Shown: piece by piece, positions 15,958-25,600 of the stretch
Layout of the letters: each line of letters starts with the position of its first letter
Numbering within the stretch: position 1 is the stretch's first letter
Origin: Pseudomonas fluorescens
Lineage (GTDB): Bacteria; Pseudomonadota; Gammaproteobacteria; Pseudomonadales; Pseudomonadaceae
Assembly: GCA_902825215.1 (NCBI GenBank)
Contig: LR782234.1
Coordinates: 3,596,001-3,660,000 of the forward strand
Length of the DNA stretch: 64,000 nucleotides
Direction: 5' to 3'
Program-made: the position numbers and the translations under genes
Notes under the pieces: model-generated
Told to the model about the DNA's origin: nothing
Databases searched by the model: none
What the model saw: the letters and a program-made list of their open reading frames with translations, nothing else

Positions 15958-16629
15958 ATGCCTGTCGATATCAGCCGTTTGCGCATCACCACCCCCGTCG
16001 CCACTTCGCCCACCAACCCGGTCGCACTGGAGTTGATGGGCGATGAGGCCTTGCTTCGATTGCCGGAGGTCATCAGCCGCCAACCTGATGGCAGCATCCG
16101 TTTCAGCGCGCCAACCCTGGGCGCTTCAAGCAAAAGCACCCACCGCACGCGCTGCGAATGGAAAGAGCCGGTCTACTGGACGCTGGAAAGCGCGGCGCTA
16201 CACGTCAATCGCCAACGCATGACGCTCACGCAAGTGAACTCCGCGCAAAAAGTGGTGATTGCGCAAATGCACGTCAAGGACGACGACGGCCCGGTGATCA
16301 AGGTGTTCTGGAACAAGAACCGCATCACCTGGGGTTTTCGCCAGAGCTTCAATCAGCCCGACCCGGTCAATAGCACCATCGCCAGCAACATTGGCCTCAA
16401 CGTGCCCTTCACGGTCGAGATCAACGTCAGCGCAGCGGGGCTGGTCAACGTGCTGGCGATCTGCAATGGCGTGACCACTTCGGCGCCGCCGCAGCAAATG
16501 GACAGCAGTTGGGCCAGCCAGCGCTTCAACTTCCATGGCGGCGTCTATAACCAGATCGATTACAGCGCCACTACGGCGGCCACCGATGGCTCGGTGTGTC
16601 TGATCCACGACTTGCTGCTGAGCCATTAA
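15958..16629 (+). CDS. Polysaccharide lyase family 7 (alginate lyase-like) protein without signal peptide
   Basis: 223 residues; start ATG 15958 has GTGGAGG six bases upstream. The three conserved PL7 motifs can be seen in order: RTRCEWKE near residue 65 (family RTELR-like), IAQMH near 103 (QIH) and FHGGVYNQIDYS near 190 (YFKAGxYNQ), with VFWNKNRITWGF between. PL7 enzymes cleave alginate by beta-elimination using Gln, His, Arg and Tyr residues of these motifs. The N-terminus (MPVDISRLRITTPVATSPTN) has no signal peptide, unusual for a family that mostly works outside the cytoplasm. It is followed by a KGG stress gene, a small unknown and a ClpP-like gene, all on the same strand. The molecular activity is inferred. 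Confidence 0.82.
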   Translation: MPVDISRLRITTPVATSPTNPVALELMGDEALLRLPEVISRQPDGSIRFSAPTLGASSKSTHRTRCEWKEPVYWTLESAALHVNRQRMTLTQVNSAQKVVIAQMHVKDDDGPVIKVFWNKNRITWGFRQSFNQPDPVNSTIASNIGLNVPFTVEINVSAAGLVNVLAICNGVTTSAPPQQMDSSWASQRFNFHGGVYNQIDYSATTAATDGSVCLIHDLLLSH

Positions 16630-16699
16630 GCGTTCGACCGCTTATCGGGCAACTGTAAAACAATCAAAACGATTCACACTTTGGCGTTATCGGAATTAA

Positions 16700-16720
16700 T
16701 GTCCGTTGCGTTAACGGACA
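16700..16720. promoter_or_regulatory. Perfect inverted repeat in the leader of the KGG gene
   Basis: TGTCCGTT-GCGTT-AACGGACA, an 8-bp perfect stem 35 bases before the KGG ATG. It could be an operator or a leader hairpin; no T-run follows, so it is not a terminator. Confidence 0.4.
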
Positions 16721-16754
16721 GAAAGTTAACCCTCACTGTTGTCGGAGAACCATC

Positions 16755-16922
16755 ATGACTACCGGTAATAAGAATCAGGGCAATAACAAGACCTCCACCA
16801 GCGATAAAAAAGGCTCGTCGGGCGGCGGCAATGGCGGCAACTTCGCCAACGATCGCGAAAAAGCCTCGGAAGCCGGCCGTAAAGGCGGGCAACAGAGCCA
16901 TGGCGGCGGACGCAAGTCTTAA
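16755..16922 (+). CDS. KGG-repeat general stress protein (con-10/GsiB type), 55 residues
   Basis: Small gene read directly from the sequence: begins MTTGNKNQGNN and ends RKGGQQSHGGGRKS. It carries the stress_KGG pattern GGNFANDREKASEAGRKGG; related proteins (YciG, con-10, GsiB) are hydrophilic and strongly induced in stationary phase or dehydration. Composition is Gly, Lys, Asn and Ser rich and probably disordered. A GGAGAAC stretch lies just before the ATG, and a strong terminator (16934-16957) follows, so it is likely an abundant monocistronic transcript. Confidence 0.88.
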   Translation: MTTGNKNQGNNKTSTSDKKGSSGGGNGGNFANDREKASEAGRKGGQQSHGGGRKS

Positions 16923-16933
16923 ACGCCAGATCG

Positions 16934-16957
16934 GGGGCAGCATTGCTGCCCCTTTTT
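16934..16957 (+). terminator. Rho-independent terminator after the KGG gene
   Basis: GGGGCAG-CATTG-CTGCCCC followed by TTTTT, 12 bases after the KGG stop codon. Confidence 0.9.
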
Positions 16958-16972
16958 AACTCGAGGTCTGCC

Positions 16973-17236
16973 ATGAAAGCGCCCATCGAAAGCCACCACT
17001 GCGCCATGCAAATGGAAAAGGCTGAAGAACCTGCCCATGAAATGGAGCTAAGCTCTCCTCCAGGCCTGACAGTGGCAGAGGATCAGCCTCAACAGCCAGT
17101 CAGTGCGCCAGAGCCGCCACGCCCTGTTCCCGCCGTGGCGTCACGCAGTTGCTACGAGCGCCTGCAAGGCGCCGCTCAGGCCGAGCGCCAATGCGCAGCC
17201 ACGCATACCCGGCCGGTTTGCGAGCGCGGTCATTAA
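16973..17236 (+). CDS. Small hypothetical protein, Pro-rich, 87 residues
   Basis: Start ATG 16973 is preceded by CTCGAGGTC. The sequence starts MKAPIESHHCAMQME, has a Pro/Glu-rich middle (QPVSAPEPPRPVPAVA) and ends with a Cys/Arg-rich tail (SCYERLQGAAQAERQCAAT). No signal peptide, membrane segment or recognised domain. It sits between the KGG terminator and the ClpP-like gene; the same direction and a 69-base gap suggest expression with the latter. I do not recognise it. Confidence 0.55.
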   Translation: MKAPIESHHCAMQMEKAEEPAHEMELSSPPGLTVAEDQPQQPVSAPEPPRPVPAVASRSCYERLQGAAQAERQCAATHTRPVCERGH

Positions 17237-17305
17237 GCACGTTCGCTAAAAACAGCAGCCGGTTATCGCGCATCGTCAAAACGCCATTCAACAGCGAGGT
17301 GACTC

Positions 17306-17857
17306 ATGCCCGTTCACGTCATCAATTTCACGGGGCCGATCAACGCGTCCACCTGCGGCCAATTGATCGACAAAGCCTCCATAGCCGTACAGCAAAAAGC
17401 CTCGAAGCTGATCGTCAACATCGCCACGATGGGTGGCGAATGCAGTTACGGTTTCACCATGTACAACTTTCTGTTGTCCCTGCCGATTCCGGTCCACACG
17501 CATAACCTGGGCACGGTCGAGTCGATGGGCAATATCGTCTTTCTCGCTGGCGAGCGCCGCTCGGCGTGTACCCACAGCAAGTTTCTCTTCCATCCGTTTC
17601 ACTGGCATTTACAGGGCGCGGTCGACCATTCGCGCATGTCGGAATACGCCATGAGCCTGGATTACGATTTGTACCTGTACGCACGCATCGTCGCCGAGCG
17701 TACGGAGGGTGCGCAGGAAACACTGGAGACCGAGAAATACCTGACCGCGGCTCCGCGGATCATCGACCCGTCACAAGCCCTGCGGTGCGGCTTGATCGAT
17801 GCGATCGAGGCGCCGGTGATCACGGCTGAATCGGTGAACTCGATCATTCACGGTTGA
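17306..17857 (+). CDS. ClpP-like serine peptidase, stand-alone
   Basis: 183 residues of the ClpP/crotonase fold. Visible: FTGPINASTCGQLI (ClpP-type start of strand 1), LIVNIATMGGECSYGFTMYNFL (oxyanion-hole glycines), the nucleophile Ser in TVESMGNIVFLAG near residue 73, and the His in FLFHPFHW near 97. By hand alignment with ClpP (ERDRFLS), the third catalytic position falls in ETEKYLT, a Glu instead of Asp, with a short insertion before PSQALRCGLIDAIEAP. It is not the housekeeping ClpP, which is normally next to clpX; no Clp ATPase is nearby. Its partner and substrates are unknown. GAGG lies just before the ATG. Confidence 0.85.
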   Translation: MPVHVINFTGPINASTCGQLIDKASIAVQQKASKLIVNIATMGGECSYGFTMYNFLLSLPIPVHTHNLGTVESMGNIVFLAGERRSACTHSKFLFHPFHWHLQGAVDHSRMSEYAMSLDYDLYLYARIVAERTEGAQETLETEKYLTAAPRIIDPSQALRCGLIDAIEAPVITAESVNSIIHG

Positions 17858-18037
17858 TGGCGCTGAGGGTCGTTCGAGAGTCGGCGGGTCATCTTTTCTT
17901 ACACCTTTTATGGCGCTATCCCACACCACCCGGCGATCCGTGGCCGGCGTCTGCCTGCAGTTTGGTATCATGCGCCGCTTTTACGGTTAACCCCCCGCCA
18001 GTCCTCTCGACTGACGGGCTGCAAAAGGCGGTATTAG

Positions 18038-18643
18038 ATGACGGCTTTGTTGACTCGCCGCAAGGTACTTGCGGGAATGGGCGTGCTCGGGCTGGGCCTG
18101 CTCGCCGGCTGCGACACCCGCGGCCAACTGTCGTACAAGTACGGCAAGGATCTGAGTAACAAGATCATGGGGCGCACCTTCAAACTGAAGAACACCGACG
18201 GCGAAACCATGACGCTGTCGAGCTTTCGCGGCATGATGCCGATGGTGTTTTTCGGGTTCACCCAGTGCCCGGCCGTGTGCCCGACCACCCTCGCCCGTGC
18301 GGCGAAGATCAAGAAGCTGATGGGCGCCGACGGCGATCGCTTGCAGGTGATCTTCATCACCCTCGATCCCGAGCGCGACACCCCGCAAATCCTCGACGCC
18401 TACATGAAAGCCTTCGACCCGACCTTCGTCGCGCTGTACGGCACGCTAGAAGAAACCCAGGCCACGGCCAAGGAATTCGACGTGTTCTACGAGAAGGTTC
18501 CGGCCGGCGACACCTACACCATCTCGCACACCGCGACCAGTTACGTCTACGACTCCAACGGCGGCTTGCGCCTGGGGCTGTCCACATCACTTTCGGCAGA
18601 ACAATGCACGGAAGATTTGCTCACTGTTATGGAGGTCTGCTGA
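18038..18643 (+). CDS. SCO1/SenC-family copper chaperone lipoprotein
   Basis: 201-residue SCO protein that delivers copper to the CuA centre of cytochrome oxidase or reduces its cysteines. Lipoprotein signal at the N-terminus (RRKVLAGMGVLGLGLLAGC). Thioredoxin-like domain with the copper-binding CxxxC in FTQCPAVCPTT near residue 75 and the distal His in YTISHTATSYVYD near 160. The stop TGA overlaps the ATG of the next gene (TGATG), so the two are translationally coupled. In front of it (17993-18018) is an imperfect hairpin, CCCGCCAGTC/GACTGACGGG, of unknown role. Confidence 0.93.
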   Translation: MTALLTRRKVLAGMGVLGLGLLAGCDTRGQLSYKYGKDLSNKIMGRTFKLKNTDGETMTLSSFRGMMPMVFFGFTQCPAVCPTTLARAAKIKKLMGADGDRLQVIFITLDPERDTPQILDAYMKAFDPTFVALYGTLEETQATAKEFDVFYEKVPAGDTYTISHTATSYVYDSNGGLRLGLSTSLSAEQCTEDLLTVMEVC

Positions 18644-19122
18644 TGCGTCCTGTCTTGAACCACATCAAACGCGCTGTACTGGGTCTGTCGTTGCTGGGCC
18701 TGGCTTTTCAGGCAGCGGCGCAAACCACGGTCGACGACGCCTGGGTCCGCGCCACCGTGCCGACCCAGACCGCCAGCGGCGCGTTCATGACCCTCACCGC
18801 TGACAGCGACAGCAAGTTGCTCAGCGTCGCTTCGCCGGTCGCCAAAGACGTGCAGATCCACGAAATGACCATGAAGAATGACGTCATGAGCATGGGCCCG
18901 GTGAAGTCGGTCGACCTGCCGGCGGGCAAAGCGGTGGCGTTTGATCCCAATGGTTATCACGTAATGCTGATGGGGCTGACCGGGCAGCTCAAGGAAGGCG
19001 ACAGCGTGCCGCTGACCCTGACCGTGGAAAACGCCAAGGGCAAGAAAGAAACCCTCGAAGTGAAGGCGCCGGTGCGTGCGCTGACCAATATGCAAGGGCA
19101 TGATCACAGCAAGATGCATTGA
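18643..19122 (+). CDS. Periplasmic copper chaperone PCu(A)C
   Basis: 159 residues with a Sec signal peptide (residues 1-25, ending AFQAAAQ). The PCu(A)C pattern is complete: WVRATVPTQTASGAFMTL, the copper ligands in IHEMTMKNDVMSM and GYHVMLMGL (H-x11-M-x21-H-x-M arrangement). It ends in a His/Met-rich tail (GHDHSKMH) that could bind extra metal. PCu(A)C proteins pass Cu(I) to CuA of oxidase together with SCO. The start overlaps the SCO stop codon, confirming a two-gene operon. No oxidase gene is in view. Confidence 0.93.
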   Translation: MRPVLNHIKRAVLGLSLLGLAFQAAAQTTVDDAWVRATVPTQTASGAFMTLTADSDSKLLSVASPVAKDVQIHEMTMKNDVMSMGPVKSVDLPAGKAVAFDPNGYHVMLMGLTGQLKEGDSVPLTLTVENAKGKKETLEVKAPVRALTNMQGHDHSKMH

Positions 19123-19165
19123 TTGCTGGGGGGGCTGCAGAAGCTTTGGTTTCGTGGTGGAGCTA

Positions 19166-19342
19166 CCCCTCATCGGAACGCCGCCCGCCCAGCCCTCTCC
19201 CCCTGGAGAGGGAGCCGATTTGTGGGCCGTTCAAAACTTTCGTTCGACTTGGTATCGCAGGTTGGCGTATCTCTCGCATTCACCTCGGTCAGTCCCCTCT
19301 CCCTCCGGGAGAGGGTTAGGCGGGCGGCGTTCCGATGAGGGG
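19166..19342. repeat. Palindromic repeat copy 2, with perfect 24-bp outer arms
   Basis: Outer arms 19166-19189 and 19319-19342 are exact reverse complements over 24 bases. Inner hairpins CCCTCTCC/GGAGAGGG (near 19194) and CCCTCTCCC/GGGAGAGGG (near 19295) match the other copies. Relative to copies 1 and 3, both arms carry the same extra bases (TCGGAACGCCGCC and its complement). It lies between the PCu(A)C gene and the substrate-binding-protein gene. Confidence 0.9.
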
Positions 19343-19364
19343 CTTTTGATCATGGCGCGGAACA

Positions 19365-20381
19365 TCAGCTCCCCGCCCCACCATGCGCCTCTTCAAAAAA
19401 ATAATCCTTCCAGCTCCCCGCCTTGTTTTTCAGCACGCCCAACTCCTGCAATTTCTCGGCATAGATAAACGTACGTTGCGGTACCACCGTGAAGTCGATC
19501 TCCGGATCGTTGACGATCTGCTCCACCAGCGCCAACGGCAATTTCGACTGTTCGACCCGAATATAGGCCTTGGCCGCTGCCGGTTTGTCAGCCTTGATGA
19601 TTTTCTCGGCCTCGGCCAAGGCGTCGTAGAACGCCTTGTAGGTCTTGGGGTTTTCGTCGTGGAATTTTTCCGTGGTGTACAGCACGTTGAACGTCGCCTG
19701 GCCGCCGAGTACGTCGTAGGAACTCAGGACTTTGTGCACGTTGGGGTTTTGCAACGCCTGATACTGGAACGGCGGGCTGGAGAAATGCGAGTTGATTTCC
19801 GAGCCGCCGGCAATCAGCGCGGCGGTCGCATCGGGGTGCGGCAGGCTGACGGAAATGTCGTCGAATTTCTTGTACTGGGCATCACCGAACAGCCTGGCGG
19901 TTTCGATCTGCAGGGTGCGTGACTGGAAGCCCACCCCGGCAGCAGGCACGGCGATGCGGTCTTTGTCGCTGAAGTCCTTGAGGGTTTTGATGTTCGGATT
20001 GTTGGTCAACAGGTAGTTGGGCATCGAGCCGAGTGCGGCGATGGCCTTGACGTTCTGTTTGCCTTTGGTGCGATCCCACACGGTGAGCATCGGCGGCACG
20101 CCGGCCGAGACCACGTCGAGCGAACCGGTCAGCAACGCTTCGTTCATCGCGGTGGCGCCGGATATGCTGTTCCAGTCGACCTCAATGTTCAGGCCCTGGG
20201 CTTTGCCGTGTTTTTCGATCAATTGCTGGTCGCGGACCACGTCGAGAATCAGGTAACCGATGCCGAACTGCTGGGCGATGCTGATCTTGCCTTCAGCCTG
20301 AGCGACGGAACTGAACAATGCGCTGCCCGCCAAGGCGGCGGCCAACAGGGTCAATGCGGAACGTTTCAACGGTGTGGCCAT
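19365..20381 (-). CDS. ABC transporter substrate-binding protein, NMT1/SsuA-like, orphan
   Basis: 338 residues with a clear signal peptide (ALTLLAAALAGSALFSSVAQA). The periplasmic-binding fold resembles the nitrate/sulfonate/thiamine-precursor group: IAQQFGIGYLILDVVRDQQLIEKHGK near residue 35, SGATAMNEALLTGSLDVVSAGVPP near 80, and FDDISVSLPHPDATAALIAGGSE near 175. Such proteins capture sulfonates, taurine or similar compounds for a membrane importer. No permease or ATPase gene is beside it, so its partners are elsewhere. The A+T-rich stretch after 20410 on the upstream side probably holds its promoter. Confidence 0.87.
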   Translation of the reverse strand: MATPLKRSALTLLAAALAGSALFSSVAQAEGKISIAQQFGIGYLILDVVRDQQLIEKHGKAQGLNIEVDWNSISGATAMNEALLTGSLDVVSAGVPPMLTVWDRTKGKQNVKAIAALGSMPNYLLTNNPNIKTLKDFSDKDRIAVPAAGVGFQSRTLQIETARLFGDAQYKKFDDISVSLPHPDATAALIAGGSEINSHFSSPPFQYQALQNPNVHKVLSSYDVLGGQATFNVLYTTEKFHDENPKTYKAFYDALAEAEKIIKADKPAAAKAYIRVEQSKLPLALVEQIVNDPEIDFTVVPQRTFIYAEKLQELGVLKNKAGSWKDYFFEEAHGGAGS

Positions 20382-20445
20382 GACAACCTCGCAGCAGGGG
20401 GTGGTTTGCTGAAAGGCCTGACTTTATCGCTATAAAAAATTGAAA

Positions 20446-20700
20446 TTAAATACCTTTATTGCATATCGATAGCACCAGACGCTGAGCGTATGCCGCGAGA
20501 CGCTCCAGCGATGATCGTTCACAGCCTGACACAATAAATCCCCGGCAGAATCCGCATCCGCAAACAGGCAGTTCGCCGCGCTTTACCAGCAGCCATAGGG
20601 TTTCCAGACGTTTTTCTATCCGTTCCAACGCTTGTGTTTGCGCATCACCCGCGCGTTTTAAAAGGCAATCAGATGGCCGGGCCTTGTTATCATCGCCCAC
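20446..20700 (-). CDS. Possible small Cys-containing protein, about 84 residues
   Basis: The 355 bases between the binding-protein and sulfatase starts hold this minus-strand frame, starting at GTG 20700 or a later TTG and ending at TAA 20446. It has a helical stretch (ALERIEKRLETLWLLVKRGE), a Cys cluster (PVCGCGFCRGFIVSGCE) and a helical tail (RLAAYAQRLVLSI). It looks protein-like but has no good ribosome site, and the longer antisense frame it continues into is only a shadow of the sulfatase. Low to moderate confidence. Confidence 0.35.
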   Translation of the reverse strand: MGDDNKARPSDCLLKRAGDAQTQALERIEKRLETLWLLVKRGELPVCGCGFCRGFIVSGCERSSLERLAAYAQRLVLSICNKGI

Positions 20701-20736
20701 ACTTTTATGACGATTTGATGGCTGGAAGGTCTTTTT

Positions 20737-22947
20737 GTGAGCGTTCTTTTCAACCCCTTGCGGCAGCCGCATGCCCGCCTGTTTTCTCTGACATTGCTGG
20801 TATTGATCGTACCGATGAGCCTGCGCGCGGCGTTGGGCTGGTCGAGCCCGCTGGGTTATCTGTCGGACCTGGCGGTGGGCAGCCTGTTGCTGGTGTTGCT
20901 GCATCGCCGCGCGTGGTGGCTGGCCCTGCCGGTGCTGCTGTTGTGGGGCTTGCTGGCGGTGGCGACGGCGGAATTGGTCAGCGCGGTCGGTCGATTGCCG
21001 ACACCTTCTGATATCCATTACCTGATCGATCCGCAGTTCGTGGAAAACTCCAGCGGCGGCGGCCTGGCGCATCCCGCGTTGGGCGTGACCCTGCTGCTGG
21101 CATTGGTCGTGTGGCTGCTGAGCCGCTTCGCCGGCCGCCATCGGCCGCTCACGCCCCTGCCCCGTGCAGCCTGGGGCGCGCCGCTGGTGTTGTTCGCCGC
21201 GCATTGGGGCGCGCAGAACCTGTGGCCGAACGAAGCCGACCCGTGGCGCCTGTACAACTTGCCGCATCACCTGCTCGCCAGCGAAGTGGCCGACCTGCAG
21301 ATTCGTACCGAGGAATGGCTGGACGGCGACGTCGAAGAACCCGCACCGGCCATGGCCGGGCTGACCGACGTCGACCTCAACGGGGAAAAACTGCTCGCTG
21401 AACCGGGACAAGCGCGCAACGTGCTGATCATCGCACTGGAGGGCATTCCCGGCGCGTATATCCGCGCCAACCGCGAGGCCATCGGCAGTCATTATCAGGA
21501 AGACCTGATGCCCAACCTCAGCCGCTGGGCCGAGCGCGGCATGAACACCCCGGATTACGTGCTGCACACGCACCAGACCATTCGCGGTCTGTACGCCATG
21601 CTCTGCGGCGACTACGACAAACTCGACAACGGCACGCCCAAAGGCGTGGAAATGCTCACCCTCACTGAGCGCAATCAGGCCTGCCTGCCGGCGCAACTGC
21701 GTGACCACGGTTTCAGCACGCATTACCTGCAAGGCGCCGGGCTGCGTTTCATGGCCAAAGACAAGATCATGCCGCACATCGGTTTCGATGCCACCCACGG
21801 CCTGGAATGGTTCAGCAACAACAACTACCTGGAATTCCCGTGGGGCAAGGATGACAAGGCGTTTTTCGAAGGTGCGCTGAATTACGTCGGCCAACTGAAG
21901 AAAAACAAACAGCCGTGGATGCTCACCCTGCTCACCGTCGGCACTCATCAGCCCTACTCCGCACCAGACGACTATCTGCAGCGCTATGAAACGCCGAAGC
22001 AGGCCGCCGTCGGTTATCTCGACGATGCGCTGGATCAGTTTCTCAATGGCCTGGAACGCAAAGGCGTGCTCAACGACACACTGGTGGTGATCACCTCCGA
22101 TGAGTCCCACGGCATCGACGGCGTGCGTCTGGCCTCGTCGTGGGGGTTCAACCTGACCCTGGCACCGGAGCAGGCGCAACTGCCGCGCCTGAACAAAGGC
22201 GTCTATGGTCACGTCGATCTGAGCACGTCGATCCTCGACTACTTCGACTTGCCAGTGCCTTCTGCGCTGAGCGGTCGCTCGCTGTTCCGTGACTATGACT
22301 CCGGCCGCGAAATCATGTCATTCACCAATGGCAAGCTGCGCTATCACGATGGCCGCGGCATCTTCTCCGAATGCGACATGCCGCGCCGCTGCCGCTATTA
22401 CGAAAGTGCCGGTTTCATCGCCGACAGCGCCGTTTACAAGGGTCGCTACAGCGGCCATCCGGCCCGGCAGATCGCCGCCCGCGCCCATGCGCTGGACCTG
22501 TCGCTGCTGCGCACGTCGCTCAATCATCGTTATCAGTTCGGCAGCAACAACATCATCCCGCTGCAAGCGCAGATCAAGGATGACTGGGCCGACAACCTGA
22601 TCGGTGCGCAATACTTGGAAATGCCCAAGGGCTCGCACACCCGCGTACGCCTGACCGTGCGCGCGGTCGACCCGCAGCAAGCGGCGTACATTCAGCTCAA
22701 GGCCAAGGAGTTCGAGCAGGACGTGCAGCTGGGCTTACCTGCGGAAATGGTCGCAACGGCGGATCAGCCGCTGGAAATGGACTTCAGTTTTGAAAACCCG
22801 CAACAGCGCAAAGCGTTTTCATTTCATTTGCTCGGTTATGGGCAAGGCGCGGTGGAAGTCAGTGACTTCAGCGTGATCACTGAACTGCCGGGGCAGGACG
22901 ATATTCTTGACGATGTGCCGGATGACGACACGGCGCAGTCGAGCTGA
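20737..22947 (+). CDS. LTA synthase-family membrane sulfatase / phosphoglycerol transferase
   Basis: 736 residues from GTG 20737 (GGAAGG seven bases upstream). Several membrane segments occupy residues ~15-160. The sulfatase/alkaline-phosphatase-fold domain begins near 225 (ARNVLIIALEGIPGAYI, with Glu/Thr metal-site region), and continues with LHTHQTIRGLYAMLCGDYD near 285, LLTVGTHQPY near 405 and VVITSDESHGID near 455. A beta-rich C-terminal extension of about 200 residues follows. Relatives add phosphoglycerol or phosphoethanolamine to glycans (OpgB, LtaS). The modified glycan is unknown here. It is transcribed alone. Confidence 0.87.
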   Translation: MSVLFNPLRQPHARLFSLTLLVLIVPMSLRAALGWSSPLGYLSDLAVGSLLLVLLHRRAWWLALPVLLLWGLLAVATAELVSAVGRLPTPSDIHYLIDPQFVENSSGGGLAHPALGVTLLLALVVWLLSRFAGRHRPLTPLPRAAWGAPLVLFAAHWGAQNLWPNEADPWRLYNLPHHLLASEVADLQIRTEEWLDGDVEEPAPAMAGLTDVDLNGEKLLAEPGQARNVLIIALEGIPGAYIRANREAIGSHYQEDLMPNLSRWAERGMNTPDYVLHTHQTIRGLYAMLCGDYDKLDNGTPKGVEMLTLTERNQACLPAQLRDHGFSTHYLQGAGLRFMAKDKIMPHIGFDATHGLEWFSNNNYLEFPWGKDDKAFFEGALNYVGQLKKNKQPWMLTLLTVGTHQPYSAPDDYLQRYETPKQAAVGYLDDALDQFLNGLERKGVLNDTLVVITSDESHGIDGVRLASSWGFNLTLAPEQAQLPRLNKGVYGHVDLSTSILDYFDLPVPSALSGRSLFRDYDSGREIMSFTNGKLRYHDGRGIFSECDMPRRCRYYESAGFIADSAVYKGRYSGHPARQIAARAHALDLSLLRTSLNHRYQFGSNNIIPLQAQIKDDWADNLIGAQYLEMPKGSHTRVRLTVRAVDPQQAAYIQLKAKEFEQDVQLGLPAEMVATADQPLEMDFSFENPQQRKAFSFHLLGYGQGAVEVSDFSVITELPGQDDILDDVPDDDTAQSS

Positions 22948-23016
22948 TTCACCGCAGCAAAGCCTGCGCAACCCTGAGAGAGTTTGCCTATCGGCGCGCA
23001 ATAGTTGCGCTATTAG

Positions 23017-25374
<2,358 letters not shown>

Positions 25375-25394
25375 CGGTTCGTTGTGCCAATGAA

Positions 25395-25417
25395 AATGCC
25401 GCTCGTTGAGCGGCATT
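25395..25417 (+). terminator. Hairpin after katG (terminator-like, no T-run)
   Basis: AATGCCGCTC-GTT-GAGCGGCATT, a perfect 10-bp stem 20 bases after katG. The lack of a T-run makes it either a weak terminator or a 3'-end-stabilising hairpin; it may also be part of the dispersed repeat that follows. Confidence 0.45.
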
Positions 25418-25420
25418 CAT

Positions 25421-25565
25421 CGTTCCCACCCAGAGCATTTTGATCGTGCCCACGCGGAGCATCCTGATCGTTCCCACGCTCCGCGTGGGAATGCAGCAAG
25501 GGACGCTCTGCGTCCAAGATTCGACGCAGAACGTCGAGAGCGGCATTCCCCCGCAGAGCATGGAA
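25421..25565. repeat. Dispersed intergenic repeat, GATCGTTCCCACGC type
   Basis: Contains GATCGTGCCCACGCGGAGCA and GATCGTTCCCACGCTCCGCG, with short hairpins such as CCCACGCTCCGCGTGGG and GGGACGCTCTGCGTCC. Similar units recur in many Pseudomonas intergenic regions (from memory). It fills the convergent gap between katG and pepN. Confidence 0.65.
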
Positions 25566-25600
25566 ATGATCATTTAAACGCGCCTACATTTTGAACGGTG

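Noticed and set aside
17993..18018. Riboswitch or copper-responsive leader before the SCO gene
   Set aside because: Just one imperfect hairpin (CCCGCCAGTC/GACTGACGGG); no known leader class or copper box recognised.
20704..22212. Long minus-strand frame opposite the sulfatase
   Set aside because: Shadow of the sulfatase; low-complexity Gln/Arg-rich content. Only its last ~84 codons outside the gene were kept as a tentative small ORF.
22985..23015. OxyR binding site before katG
   Set aside because: CTAT/ATAG elements are present but spaced 13 and 9 bases rather than at regular 10-base steps, so only mentioned in the katG entry.
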